From Methylobacterium pseudosasicola (GTDB taxonomy: Bacteria > Pseudomonadota > Alphaproteobacteria > Rhizobiales > Beijerinckiaceae), in the NCBI RefSeq assembly GCF_900114535.1, contig NZ_FOTK01000001.1, positions 186,001 through 250,000 on the forward strand: a DNA stretch of 64,000 nt, given 5' to 3'. Below the pieces are notes generated by a model, which was given only the letters and a program-made list of their open reading frames with translations, had not been told where the DNA came from and made no database searches. The position numbers were made by a program, and so were the translations under genes. Below are positions 17,919 through 29,783 of this stretch, one piece after another (the stretch's first letter is position 1; each line of letters starts with the position of its first letter).

Positions 17919-19232
17919 TCAGGACGCCTTGTCGCCGGTGGCCGCCCGGTCGATGAACAGGGCTCCCCGGGTCACGATCTGATCGCCCGCCTGCAGGCCC
18001 TCGACGACCTGGGCGTTGTCGCCGTTGATGACGCCGAGCTTGATGTCCCGCGCCTCCACGGCGCCGTCCTGGCGGGCGACCCAGACATGGGTGCGGTCGC
18101 CCTCGTACACGATCGCGGCCAGAGGCACGCTCGGGCTGGGCTCGCCCTTGCCGGTGATGATCGTGTAGGTGGCAAACATCTCCGGGCGCAGCACCCGGTC
18201 CGGGTTGTCGACCTCGCTGCGCACCGCGAGCCGGCGTGTGGCCGGGTCGAGGCTCGCGGCCATGTAGTTCACCCGGGCCTTGAACACCCGCGCGCCGAAG
18301 CCCGCCACCTTCGCCTCGACCTCCTGGCCGATACGGATCTTCGGGATCTCGCTCTCGCGGACGTTGGCGACGAGCCAGACCGTGGACAGGTCGCCGATCA
18401 CGAAGACCGGATCGCTGGAAGCCGAGAGGAACTGCCCGGTGCCGACCTTGCGCTGGACGATCGTGCCGGCGATCGGTGCCCGGATCTGGGTCTCCGGGCT
18501 GAGGCGGCCGTTCTTCTCGTAGGCGGCGATCTCGGCGTCGGATTTGCCCAGCAGCCGCAGGCGGTTCTTCACCGCGTCGAGGGCGGCTTCGGCGGTCTTC
18601 AGGTCGCTCTGGGCGGCGATCACGTCGTTCTGCGCCGACTGGTAATCCTTCAGCGCCACGGCGTGGGCCTGGAACAACTCCTGCTGGCGCGCCGCGATGG
18701 TCTGGTCGAGCTTCAGCAGGGCCTGCTGCTTCTGGAGATTGTTCAGGGCCGCCTGGTAGTCGTTCTGCGCCTGGACCATGTCGGTGGCCTCCAGCGTCAG
18801 CAGCACGTCGCCGGCTTTCACGTCGTCGCCCGCCCGGGCCAGCACCTTGGTCACCCGGCCCGCATAGGGCGAGACCACCGGCACGTTGTCGTCGTCGTTA
18901 AGCGCGATCCGCCCCTCGGCGGCGCCCTCCGGCCGGAACACCTGGGTCGCCACCGGCAGGATCTCGAAGGCGGCACGCTGCTCCTTGGTCGGGCGAAAGA
19001 CGCGCTCGACCGCGCCGGCCTTCTCGACCTCGATCCCCGCATCGGGATTGCCCGATCCGAACAGCGAGGCGACCACGCCGGAGGCGGCTTCGCGGGCACG
19101 GTCCGAGACCGCGAGCGCTACGCCACCCGCGGCCACGAGCAGCACGAGCACGATCAGCAGCCACGGCACGCGGCGCCCCCGCGCCGACCCGGCGCGGGCC
19201 TCATCCTGTTCCAGCGGATTGCGGGCGTCCAT
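17919..19232 (-). CDS. RND periplasmic adaptor protein (CzcB/HlyD family)
   Basis: 437 aa from the ATG at 19232. One N-terminal membrane anchor (VPWLLIVLVLLVAAGGVALA) is followed by a barrel-sandwich domain (VVSPYAGRVTKVLARAGDDV and RAPIAGTIVQRKVGTGQFL) that brackets a coiled-coil hairpin at about residues 165-260. It links the inner-membrane RND pump to the outer-membrane duct. It is the first gene of the efflux operon and diverges from the COG0523 GTPase gene over a 297-bp control region. Confidence 0.92.
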   Translation of the reverse strand: MDARNPLEQDEARAGSARGRRVPWLLIVLVLLVAAGGVALAVSDRAREAASGVVASLFGSGNPDAGIEVEKAGAVERVFRPTKEQRAAFEILPVATQVFRPEGAAEGRIALNDDDNVPVVSPYAGRVTKVLARAGDDVKAGDVLLTLEATDMVQAQNDYQAALNNLQKQQALLKLDQTIAARQQELFQAHAVALKDYQSAQNDVIAAQSDLKTAEAALDAVKNRLRLLGKSDAEIAAYEKNGRLSPETQIRAPIAGTIVQRKVGTGQFLSASSDPVFVIGDLSTVWLVANVRESEIPKIRIGQEVEAKVAGFGARVFKARVNYMAASLDPATRRLAVRSEVDNPDRVLRPEMFATYTIITGKGEPSPSVPLAAIVYEGDRTHVWVARQDGAVEARDIKLGVINGDNAQVVEGLQAGDQIVTRGALFIDRAATGDKAS

Positions 19233-19529
19233 GCGAAAGATCTTTTGGGACCGGGCGAAGGAACCGGGATGGCGGACGAGGGACGATTCGCGCAAGAACT
19301 CCGCTCGCTTCAATGCGATCGGTGGCGCTTTTCTAAGGCAGCCGCCCCGAGACGAATCGGGGGACATCGCGTGCCTAGAGCAAAGCTCGACTGATCCGCA
19401 ATCGATTGGGAGGCCCTGGTCGCGAAACCGTGTGGCTGTGCCTTCCTTCGACGGGATTTGTTACAATATGACAACGACCGCGGGCCAGCAGCCCTAACCC
19501 ATCCCGCAGATCCGATCGAAGAATCCGCC
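19233..19529. promoter_or_regulatory. Divergent control region between metal efflux operon and COG0523 GTPase
   Basis: This 297-bp gap separates the RND adaptor gene on the minus strand from the GTPase gene on the plus strand and must hold both promoters. It contains a Zur-like palindrome (listed separately) close to the GTPase start. No second clear operator was found next to the adaptor gene. Confidence 0.6.
19459..19473. promoter_or_regulatory. Putative Zur box
   Basis: TGTTACAATATGACA is an imperfect palindrome with two mismatches to the alphaproteobacterial Zur-type core TGTTATAnTATAACA. It ends 56 bp before the ATG of a COG0523 GTPase, a family often derepressed by Zur under zinc limitation. 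The match is by eye; binding is inferred. Confidence 0.6.
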
Positions 19530-20531
19530 ATGACCGACATGAGTTCTGCTTCCGCCCCCTCAGGTTCGAGCGCCGGCAAGATCCCGGTGACCGTGCTCAC
19601 CGGCTATCTCGGCGCCGGCAAGACCACGCTGCTCAACCGGATCCTCACGGAGAACCACGGCAAGCGCTACGCCGTGATCGTCAACGAGTTCGGCGAGATC
19701 GGCATCGACAACGACCTCGTCGTCGGCGCGGACGAGGAAGTGTTCGAGATGAACAACGGCTGCGTCTGCTGCACGGTTCGCGGCGACCTGATCCGGATCA
19801 TGGACGGGCTGGTGAAGCGCCGGGGCAAGTTCGACGCGATCATCGTCGAGACCACCGGGCTGGCCGACCCGGCCCCGGTCGCCCAGACCTTCTTCGTCGA
19901 CCAGGATGTGGGCGACGCCGCCCGCCTCGACGCGGTGGTGACCGTAGCCGACGCCAAGTGGCTCTCCGATCGGCTGAAGGACGCGCCCGAGGCCAAGAAC
20001 CAGATCGCCTTTGCGGACGTGATCCTGCTCAACAAGAGCGACCTCGTCTCGCCGGAAGACCTCGACCGGGTCGAGGCGGAGATCCGCGGCATCAACCCGC
20101 TGGCCACGCTCCACCGCACTCAGAACTGCGCCGTGCCGATCGAGGCCGTGCTGGAGCGCAACGCCTTCGACCTTGACCGCATCCTGGAGGTGGAGCCCGA
20201 ATTCCTGGAGGAGGGTCACCACCACCATCACGATTCCGAGATCCAGTCGGTCTCGGCCCGGATCGGCGGTGAGGTCGACCCGGAGAAATTCATGCCCTGG
20301 ATCTCGAACCTGACCCAGGTCCAAGGGCCCGACATCCTGCGCTGCAAGGGCATCGTCGCCTTCCCGAACGAGCCGAAGCGCTTCGTCTTCCAGGGCGTGC
20401 ACATGATCCTCGATGGTGACGTCCAGGGGGATTGGCGGCCGGACGAGCCCCGGGTGTCCCGGGTGGTGTTCATCGGCCGCAACCTCGACCCGGTGGCGAT
20501 CCGCGAGGGATTCGAGGCCTGCCGGGTCTGA
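19530..20531 (+). CDS. COG0523 (CobW/ZagA-like) metal-chaperone GTPase
   Basis: 333 aa from the ATG at 19530. It is a G3E GTPase with Walker [14 protein letters not shown], the GCVCC metal-binding motif near residue 77, guanine-specificity motif NKSD, a five-histidine run ([11 protein letters not shown]) near residue 230, and the C-terminal CobW_C domain. Zinc-related members deliver metal to client enzymes when zinc is scarce. The Zur-like box and the divergent metal efflux operon support a zinc role. It is not beside cobN, so the cobalamin CobW role is less likely. Confidence 0.9.
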   Translation: MTDMSSASAPSGSSAGKIPVTVLTGYLGAGKTTLLNRILTENHGKRYAVIVNEFGEIGIDNDLVVGADEEVFEMNNGCVCCTVRGDLIRIMDGLVKRRGKFDAIIVETTGLADPAPVAQTFFVDQDVGDAARLDAVVTVADAKWLSDRLKDAPEAKNQIAFADVILLNKSDLVSPEDLDRVEAEIRGINPLATLHRTQNCAVPIEAVLERNAFDLDRILEVEPEFLEEGHHHHHDSEIQSVSARIGGEVDPEKFMPWISNLTQVQGPDILRCKGIVAFPNEPKRFVFQGVHMILDGDVQGDWRPDEPRVSRVVFIGRNLDPVAIREGFEACRV

Positions 20532-20696
20532 CGGAGGGCCGTCCTGGTCGGCCCGAACATCCGCCGTCGGCAGCCTCGGGTTGCCGGAGGCGCCAAACGG
20601 CGCCTGTCAACGCCTATATATTGACCAGCTACCGGAGCGATTACCCCTGAGATAGCGTATCGGATCAACTCGATACCGACCCGAGGGCTATTCGCT

Positions 20697-21182
20697 ATGG
20701 TACGTCTGCTTCTCACCGCCGCCGTATTCGCTTGCGGCGCCGGAGCGCTCGCCACGCCGGCGGCGGCCCTGTCCGCCAAGGATTGCTCGACCAAGTATCA
20801 GGCGGCCAAGCAGGCCGGGACGCTCAACGGCCGGACGTGGAACGACTTCCGCAAGGCAGAATGCGGTGTCGACGCGTCCGGCACGACGGCCAATACGGTT
20901 CCGAACCCGGTGGCGCCGGGCGCGACCAAGACCGCCGCTCCGGCTCCCGCGCCGGCCGCCCCGGCGGCAAGGCCTCCCGCCGCCGCACCGGCCGCCGGCA
21001 CCGTCGCATACCCGTCCGCCGTCGATCCGAAATACGCGAGCGAATCCGCCGGCAAGGCCCGGATGCACACCTGCCTGGACAGCTACAACGCGGCCAAGTC
21101 CGCCGGGACGTTGGGCGATGCGAAATGGATCCAGAAGGGCGGCGGCTACTACTCGGTCTGCAACAAGCGGCTGAAGGGCTGA
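20697..21182 (+). CDS. Secreted protein with two repeated Cys-bounded modules, function unknown
   Basis: 161 aa with a clear Sec signal peptide (cleavage likely after ATPAAA, about residue 24). The mature part has two similar modules. Module 1 runs from C30 (CSTKYQAAKQAGTLNGRTW...C) and module 2 is near the end (CLDSYNAAKSAGTLGDAKW...C). Both share the pattern C-x4-YxAAKxAGTL-x4-W and end in a cysteine. A long Ala/Pro-rich linker joins them. Each module may close with one disulfide in the periplasm. No known family was recognised with certainty. GAGGG precedes the start. Confidence 0.8.
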   Translation: MVRLLLTAAVFACGAGALATPAAALSAKDCSTKYQAAKQAGTLNGRTWNDFRKAECGVDASGTTANTVPNPVAPGATKTAAPAPAPAAPAARPPAAAPAAGTVAYPSAVDPKYASESAGKARMHTCLDSYNAAKSAGTLGDAKWIQKGGGYYSVCNKRLKG

Positions 21183-21279
21183 CGACGAGCCCGGTCAGCC
21201 GCGAAGCCGATTCTCAACCATTGGATGTCATGGACTCCGATGCGGGCCTGCGTAACCGGCCCGCGGAGTCCGCGTATCC

Positions 21280-22581
21280 ATGGCTCACATCGCAGCGCCC
21301 GGAGTCCCGGTCCCGGCAGGCTTCGCCTCCGGGCTGCCGCTCATCGCGGTCGTCCACGGGCTGGCCAAGGCGCTGTTTGCGGCCTTCATCTTCTTCGCCT
21401 GCTTCGCGTTCTCGGAAACCTCGCCCTACGACGCGGTGGCGATCCCGACGATCCTGCTGTGGCTCTGCCTCGGCGTGCGCCTGCACCGGGGGGCGGTGCC
21501 GCTGCTGGCGCTGCTGCTGCTCTACCTGGGGGCGATCGTCATCGCCCTGTTCCCGTACCTGAACGAGGAGTTTCCGGTCACCTGGACGATCCAGCTGATC
21601 TACCTCGTGGTCACCTGCCTGTTCTTCGCGATGTTCTTCGCGGAGGACACACAGGCCCGGATGGAACTGGCCCTGAAGGCCTACACGGTGAGCTGCGTGT
21701 TCTCGGCGGCACTCGGCATCGTCGGCTACCTGCAATGGCTCGGGATCGAGGACCTGTTCTACAAGTACGACCGGGCCTCGGGGACCTTCCAGGACCCGAA
21801 CGTGTTCGGCTCGTTCCTCACGCTGGGCGCCCTCTACCTGATGCACGGGCTGCTCACCGGCTCGACCCGGCGCCCGCTGGTGTCGCTGGCCGGCCTGCTG
21901 ATCATCATGGCCGGCATCTTCCTGTCGTTCTCGCGCGGGTCCTGGGGCGGCAGCGTCGTCGCCGTCCTGCTGATGGTCGGCTCGGTCTATGCCGGCAGCG
22001 GCTCGATCCGCCTACGCCGCCGGATCGTGCTGCTGACGCTGGCGACCGTCGTGCTCGGGACGATCGCGGTGATCGGCCTCCTGTCGGTCGAGCACGTGCA
22101 CAAGATGTTCGAGACCCGGGCGGCGCTGGCCCAGGATTACGATCAGGGCGAGACCGGCCGCTTCGGCAACCAAGTCCGGGGCCTGGCGATGCTGCTGGAG
22201 CGCCCGTTCGGCATGGGGCCGATGCACTGGCGCCTCGTCTTCGGGCTGGAGCCGCACAATTCCTATATCGGCTCGTTCGCCAATGGCGGCTGGCTCGGCG
22301 GCGTGGTGTTCATCGGCCTCGTGCTGGCCACGAGCTTCGTCGGATTCCGCCTGCTGGTGCGGCCCTCGCCGGTCCGGGCGCATGCCCAGATCGTCTGGCC
22401 GGCGCTCCTGATGTTCTTCCTGCAGGCGTTCCAGATCGACATCGAGAAGTGGCGCCACGTCTACATGATGCTCGGCATGGTCTGGGCGCTGGAGGCGGCT
22501 CGGCTGCGCATCCCCCGGGTCCGAGACATCGGCAGCCCGCGTGATGCCAACGTGATCGCGCGCGGCGCCAGGTCCGCTTGA
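21280..22581 (+). CDS. O-antigen ligase / polymerase-like membrane protein
   Basis: 433 aa with about ten hydrophobic helices. The Wzy_C/O-antigen ligase signature is the periplasmic loop with an arginine-rich end and the motif PHNSYIGSFANGG near residue 325, plus the earlier FQDPNVFGSFL and SFSRGSWGG segments. Such proteins polymerise or ligate polysaccharide units at the periplasmic face. No glycosyltransferases flank it, so the polymer involved is unknown. Its stop lies just before or overlaps the start of the following histidine kinase gene, which suggests co-transcription. Confidence 0.87.
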   Translation: MAHIAAPGVPVPAGFASGLPLIAVVHGLAKALFAAFIFFACFAFSETSPYDAVAIPTILLWLCLGVRLHRGAVPLLALLLLYLGAIVIALFPYLNEEFPVTWTIQLIYLVVTCLFFAMFFAEDTQARMELALKAYTVSCVFSAALGIVGYLQWLGIEDLFYKYDRASGTFQDPNVFGSFLTLGALYLMHGLLTGSTRRPLVSLAGLLIIMAGIFLSFSRGSWGGSVVAVLLMVGSVYAGSGSIRLRRRIVLLTLATVVLGTIAVIGLLSVEHVHKMFETRAALAQDYDQGETGRFGNQVRGLAMLLERPFGMGPMHWRLVFGLEPHNSYIGSFANGGWLGGVVFIGLVLATSFVGFRLLVRPSPVRAHAQIVWPALLMFFLQAFQIDIEKWRHVYMMLGMVWALEAARLRIPRVRDIGSPRDANVIARGARSA

Positions 22582-22661
22582 AACGCGGTCGCGGCCGGGT
22601 CATCGCTCCTGCCAGGACGCAGGCGATCGCCGAATGGCAGATCCGCTCCCGGAGACGGTTG

Positions 22662-25979
<3,318 letters not shown>

Positions 25980-25986
25980 ACCGGCC

Positions 25987-26292
25987 CTACGGCTCCTCCG
26001 CTTCCGGCAGCGGATCGCCAGTCCAGATCGTGGCGAAGGCGGCGAGCTGGCGGGCATCCGCGAAGGCCGCCACGGTCACGTCGCGCTCGGCCGGCATCGC
26101 CCCCGGAAAGGGCGCGAGCAGGACCCTCACCCGGGCGAGGCGACCGCCGGGGGCGTTCGCCTCGATCCAGGCTTGCGCCTCTGGGGTGAACCGCTCGGGC
26201 CCATCGAGGGCCCGGGCATCGGCGCGCAGCACGACCACGTAGGTGCCGAGGCTCGGATCGGCCTGCTGGACCGCCTTGACGATGTCGATCAC
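25987..26292 (-). CDS. Conserved hypothetical protein, coupled to EthD-like gene
   Basis: 101 aa. No family was recognised. It is soluble, with an alpha-beta pattern (TYVVVLRADARAL and ARVRVLLAPFPGAM) and a Glu/Pro-rich end. Its start overlaps the stop of the EthD-like gene by 4 bp, so the two are likely translated together. The small size and ferredoxin-like strand pattern could indicate another dimeric alpha-beta barrel protein, but this is a guess. Confidence 0.65.
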   Translation of the reverse strand: MIDIVKAVQQADPSLGTYVVVLRADARALDGPERFTPEAQAWIEANAPGGRLARVRVLLAPFPGAMPAERDVTVAAFADARQLAAFATIWTGDPLPEAEEP

Positions 26293-26600
26293 GGGCTCTC
26301 CGCGAAGTCGTTGATCTGCACCTGGGCCTGCGCCGTGGTGAAGTTCGGGATGTCGGCGAAGATTTCCTCGCCGTGGGCCGCGACGGCCTTCTTGAACGCG
26401 TCGATCGATTCGAAGGTCAGCAGCGCCATCACCTGGAACGGGGCCGCGCCGCCATCCGGGGTGCCGACGCCCTTGACCACTTTCGCTTCATGGAGGCCCA
26501 GAGCCGACCAGCGCTCGCGCACCAGCGGCATGTGGTGCCCGAGATAGTAGCCCATGTCGAAACTCGGTCCGGTCGGATACATCACACTGACCAGGATCAT
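26289..26600 (-). CDS. EthD family protein
   Basis: 103 aa from the ATG at 26600. The EthD signature is seen as MYPTGPSFDMGYYLGHHMPL followed by KVVKGVGTPDGGAAPFQVMA. EthD-type dimeric alpha-beta barrels assist oxidations or act as small reductases. It is the first gene of a two-gene unit. A longer frame to 26705 would add an atypical N-terminus and is less likely. Confidence 0.87.
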   Translation of the reverse strand: MILVSVMYPTGPSFDMGYYLGHHMPLVRERWSALGLHEAKVVKGVGTPDGGAAPFQVMALLTFESIDAFKKAVAAHGEEIFADIPNFTTAQAQVQINDFAESP

Positions 26601-26782
26601 GCCGTCATCCTCCCTGTTGCGGCCCCCGAGTGTCCGGGGTGCCGGTGGAATCCTAGTATCATCCCGAAAGGTGGTTGCCGGCTTTCGGAAAAACAGTGAG
26701 CACAAGAGCTTCGACGTGGACGAACGTGTCGGGCGTGACGACCTGCCGGATAGCGGGACCCCTCTGCTTGTTCAGGGGTCGA

Positions 26783-27064
26783 TCACGCCGCCACGGCGAG
26801 GCGCACACCGAAGGCTTTCAGGACACGCAACAAGGTGTCCAGCGTCGGATTGCCGGTGTCGCTGAAGGCTTTGTACAGCGCCTCGCGGCTGATCCCCGTC
26901 TCGCGGGCAAGGGCCGCCATGCCGTGCGAGCGGGCTATGGTGTTCAATGCACCCAGCAATTCCTCCGGCGTACCGTCCTCAAGATAGGCATCGAGATAGG
27001 CTGCGATGTCGGCCGGGGTTTTTAGCACCTCGGCCGCATCCCAAGGCTTGGTTTCGAGTGCCAT
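26783..27064 (-). CDS. Antitoxin of a HigBA-like (HI1419/HI1420-type) module
   Basis: 93 aa from the ATG at 27064. The helix-turn-helix is at the C-terminus (ALARETGISREALYKAFSD, then TLLRVLKAFG), as in the HI1420 addiction-module antidote family. The toxin gene lies directly upstream with a 2-bp gap, the toxin-first order typical of HigBA. It likely binds the toxin and the palindrome upstream of the toxin gene to autorepress. Confidence 0.88.
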   Translation of the reverse strand: MALETKPWDAAEVLKTPADIAAYLDAYLEDGTPEELLGALNTIARSHGMAALARETGISREALYKAFSDTGNPTLDTLLRVLKAFGVRLAVAA

Positions 27065-27066
27065 CG

Positions 27067-27375
27067 TCAAACCTCCCGCGCCATGGCCTTGGCCCGTTCG
27101 ATGTCCCGCGCCTGTGAGCCCTTGTCGCCGCCGCACAGCAGGATCACGACGACATCGTCGCGCAGGGTGTAATAAACCCTGTATCCAGGCCCGAGAGAGA
27201 ACCGTAATTCGCTCACACCATCGCCGATAAACTTTGCATCGCCAAGGTTACCCTGTGCGATACGGTCGATCCGCTTGGTGATCCGCGCCCGCGCCTGGAC
27301 ATCTCGCAAGGCCCTCAGCCAAGCGAGGAATTCGCCGGTGCGAAGCACTTGGAATATGTGAAATTCCGTACACAC
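27067..27375 (-). CDS. RelE/ParE-superfamily toxin (HigB-like)
   Basis: About 102 aa. The core (TGEFLAWLRALRDVQARARI, GVSELRF, GPGYRVYYT) matches the HI1419/Gp49-like toxin family, which blocks translation by cutting mRNA or is otherwise growth-inhibiting. The start is uncertain. A GTG at 27375 is chosen here, a TTG at 27393 lies inside the operator palindrome, and family length would fit an even later start. It is followed by its antitoxin. No inactivating change was seen. Confidence 0.85.
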   Translation of the reverse strand: MCTEFHIFQVLRTGEFLAWLRALRDVQARARITKRIDRIAQGNLGDAKFIGDGVSELRFSLGPGYRVYYTLRDDVVVILLCGGDKGSQARDIERAKAMAREV

Positions 27376-27380
27376 CCACC

Positions 27381-27412
27381 GGCGAGATGTCAACTATAGT
27401 TCACATCTCGCC
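27381..27412. promoter_or_regulatory. 32-bp palindromic operator at toxin-antitoxin locus
   Basis: GGCGAGATGT and ACATCTCGCC form perfect outer arms around an inner AACTATAGTT palindrome, with one mismatched pair in the 32 bp. It overlaps the possible TTG start and a TTGACA -35-like hexamer on the minus strand. It is probably the autoregulatory site of the TA pair. Confidence 0.75.
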
Positions 27413-27492
27413 GCACAGGATCCTGTTCCCGACCTGCTCGACTTCAACGTCCGTTCACTCTCCCTGCCGCGGCCACCTGGGTGCAGGAAACT

Positions 27493-28824
27493 TCAATGCA
27501 GCTTCACCCGCGACTCGGTCTGGCGGGTGAGCGCCCGGGCTAGGGCGTCGAGCGCCGTCTTGACGCTGCCATGGAGCGCGCGCTCGTGCATCTTGTAGAG
27601 CGAGCGGTACATCATCCGGGCGAACAGCCCGGCAATGAGCATGTTCTTGCCCCGGACGAAGCCCATGAGGCTGCCAACCGTCGAGTATTCGCCGAGCGAC
27701 ACCAGCGAGCCGAAATCCTTGTATTTGAACGGCTTGAGGGGCTTGCCGTCGATCTTTGCCTGGATCTGGCCGATCAGGTGGCTGGCCTGCTGATGGGCGG
27801 CCTGGGCCCGGGGCGGCACCGGCCTGTCCGAGCCGGCTTCGACGAGGTAGGCGCAATCGCCCATCGCGAAGATGTCCGGGTCGCGGGTGGTCTGCAGGGT
27901 CGGTGTGACCACGAGCTGGTTGGTCCGGGTGGTCTCCAGGCCGCCGATGCCCTGCAGGAAGGGCGGCGCCTTCACGCCGGCCGCCCAGACCACCAGCTCC
28001 GAGGGAATGAAGGTGCCGTCGGCGAGCTGAACGCCGTCGGCCCGCACCTCGGTCACCCGCGCCTGTACGCGCACATCCACCCCGATCTTGTGCAGCAGCT
28101 GCATCACCTCGACGGAGAGGCGCTGGGGCACCGCGGGTAGGATCCGGTCGGCGGCCTCGACCAGGGTGATGCGGATGTCCTTGCTCGGGTCGATCCGGTC
28201 GAGGCCGGTGGAGACCACGTGGCGGAAGGTCCGGTGCAACTCGGCGGCGAGTTCGGTGCCGGTGGCGCCGGCGCCGATCACCGTGACGTGGAGCTGGCCG
28301 GGACGGACCGGTCCGGCCTGGGTGTGAGCCCGCAGGGATGCGTTGACGAGGCGCTGGTGGAAGCGGACCGCCTGGTCCTGGGTGTCGAGGGCGATGGCGT
28401 GCTCGGCGACTCCGGGCGTCCCGAAATCGTTGGTGGTCGAGCCAACCGCCATCACCAGGGTATCGTAGGCCACGGAGCGCTCCGGCGTGACCTCGCGCCC
28501 CTCCGGATCGTGGCTCGCGGCGAGCCGGATCGTGCGCGCCTCCCGGTCGAGCCCGGTCATGCTGCCGATCCGGTAGCGGAACCCGTGCTTGTGGGCGTGG
28601 TGCAGGTAATCGACGGCGTGGTGGCCGATATCGAGGCTGCCGGCCGCGACCTCGTGCAGCAGCGGCTTCCAGATGTGCGTCCGGGCGCGGTCGACCAACG
28701 TGATATGCGCGCGCTTGCCGCGCCCGAGCTTGTCGCCGAGCTTCGTCACCAGCTGGAGCCCGGCGGCGCCGCCGCCGACCACGACGACGCGATGCAGGCC
28801 GGACTCGTTCTCGACGGGGACCAT
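27493..28824 (-). CDS. ndh: Type II NADH:quinone oxidoreductase (NDH-2)
   Basis: 443 aa from the ATG at 28824 with AAAGGG upstream; a GTG two codons earlier is possible. Two dinucleotide folds are visible: FAD-binding VVVGGGAAGLQL at the N-terminus and NADH-binding VTVIGAGATGTELA near residue 180. A later FAD motif is DIFAMGDCAYL. The C-terminal amphipathic region (GLFARMMYRSLYKMHERAL) would attach it to the inner membrane face. NDH-2 moves electrons from NADH to quinone without pumping protons. It appears to be a single-gene unit. Confidence 0.88.
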   Translation of the reverse strand: MVPVENESGLHRVVVVGGGAAGLQLVTKLGDKLGRGKRAHITLVDRARTHIWKPLLHEVAAGSLDIGHHAVDYLHHAHKHGFRYRIGSMTGLDREARTIRLAASHDPEGREVTPERSVAYDTLVMAVGSTTNDFGTPGVAEHAIALDTQDQAVRFHQRLVNASLRAHTQAGPVRPGQLHVTVIGAGATGTELAAELHRTFRHVVSTGLDRIDPSKDIRITLVEAADRILPAVPQRLSVEVMQLLHKIGVDVRVQARVTEVRADGVQLADGTFIPSELVVWAAGVKAPPFLQGIGGLETTRTNQLVVTPTLQTTRDPDIFAMGDCAYLVEAGSDRPVPPRAQAAHQQASHLIGQIQAKIDGKPLKPFKYKDFGSLVSLGEYSTVGSLMGFVRGKNMLIAGLFARMMYRSLYKMHERALHGSVKTALDALARALTRQTESRVKLH

Positions 28825-28983
28825 CGACACCCTTTCTTCCCACAGGCCTGGATTGACGTCCCGCCCGGATTAAACGCCTCGGACGCCCGCTTGCCACATA
28901 TGCCCGCCGAGCGCACGCGTGACCAGCGCACGCGCGATCGGGGGCAGGCGCGACGGGTGTACGCGGAGATCTGGTTCCCGGCT

Positions 28984-29631
28984 TCAGGCGCCGGGCGCGC
29001 CGGGCTGGCGCAGGGGATGGGCCTCGGCGACTTCCGGCAGGGCGAGGCAGGCCTCGGCGATTCGCGCGACCGTCGGGTAGGCGGCCGTGTCGACGCCGAA
29101 AATGCCGGTCCCGACCCAGAGGCTGACGAGGCAGAGGTCGGCGTGGCTTACCGCGTCACCTTGGCAGAAGCGGCCGGTCCCCGGCTCGTTGGAAAGCCGG
29201 GTCTCGAGGGTCTTCAGCCCAGTCTCGAAGGCGTTGCGGAGGAAGGCCAGCATCCGCTCCCGGGGCAGACCGTACTCCTCCATCAGGAAGGTGCGCACCC
29301 GCGGCACGTAGAGCGGGTGCGTGTCGCAGGCGACGACCTGGGCGAGCGAGCGCGCCCGGGCCCGCGCCCGCGGTGCCTCGGGCAGCAGGCGGACGCCGCC
29401 CCGCGTCTCCTCCAGGTAGTCGAGGATCGCCAGGGATTGGGTCAGCGGCGGCCCGTCGCCGTCGAACAGGGCCGGTACCGCGCCCTGCGGGTTGATGTTT
29501 CGGAATTCCGGCTTGTGCTGGTCGCCGGCATCGAGGTCGATGAAGGTCTCCTCGTAGGCGATGCCCTTCAGCTTCAGGGCGATCCGGACCCGGAAGGCGG
29601 CGGCCGAGCGCCAGTTGCCGTACATGTGCAT
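28984..29631 (-). CDS. Glutathione S-transferase, zeta/MaiA-like
   Basis: 215 aa from the ATG at 29631. A thioredoxin-like N-terminal domain (MYGNWRSAAAFRVRIALKLK, then NPQGAVPAL and LTQSLAILDYLEE) and an all-helical C-terminal domain are visible. It resembles maleylacetoacetate isomerase. However, the catalytic SSCSxR motif of zeta GSTs reads RSAAAFR, which lacks the reactive cysteine. It may therefore be a different GST class. No tyrosine-catabolism genes flank it. Confidence 0.85.
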   Translation of the reverse strand: MHMYGNWRSAAAFRVRIALKLKGIAYEETFIDLDAGDQHKPEFRNINPQGAVPALFDGDGPPLTQSLAILDYLEETRGGVRLLPEAPRARARARSLAQVVACDTHPLYVPRVRTFLMEEYGLPRERMLAFLRNAFETGLKTLETRLSNEPGTGRFCQGDAVSHADLCLVSLWVGTGIFGVDTAAYPTVARIAEACLALPEVAEAHPLRQPGAPGA

Positions 29632-29783
29632 ATGTGGGGTTCCGCCCTGCGGTGTCTTCGGCACGATTTACGCGCGCGAAGACACCGCACTTCGCCGCCC
29701 GCGGCAAGTCGCGATGGCCGGCAGGTCTCCGGGCCGAGTGCAGGCCGGCGCTCGGATGGAGGACGTCAACGTCGCGCGCGAGG

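Noticed and set aside
19530..20531. Annotation of the GTPase as cobalamin CobW
   Set aside because: No cobN or other cob gene adjoins it; the Zur-like box, His run and metal efflux neighbour favour a zinc-type COG0523 protein.
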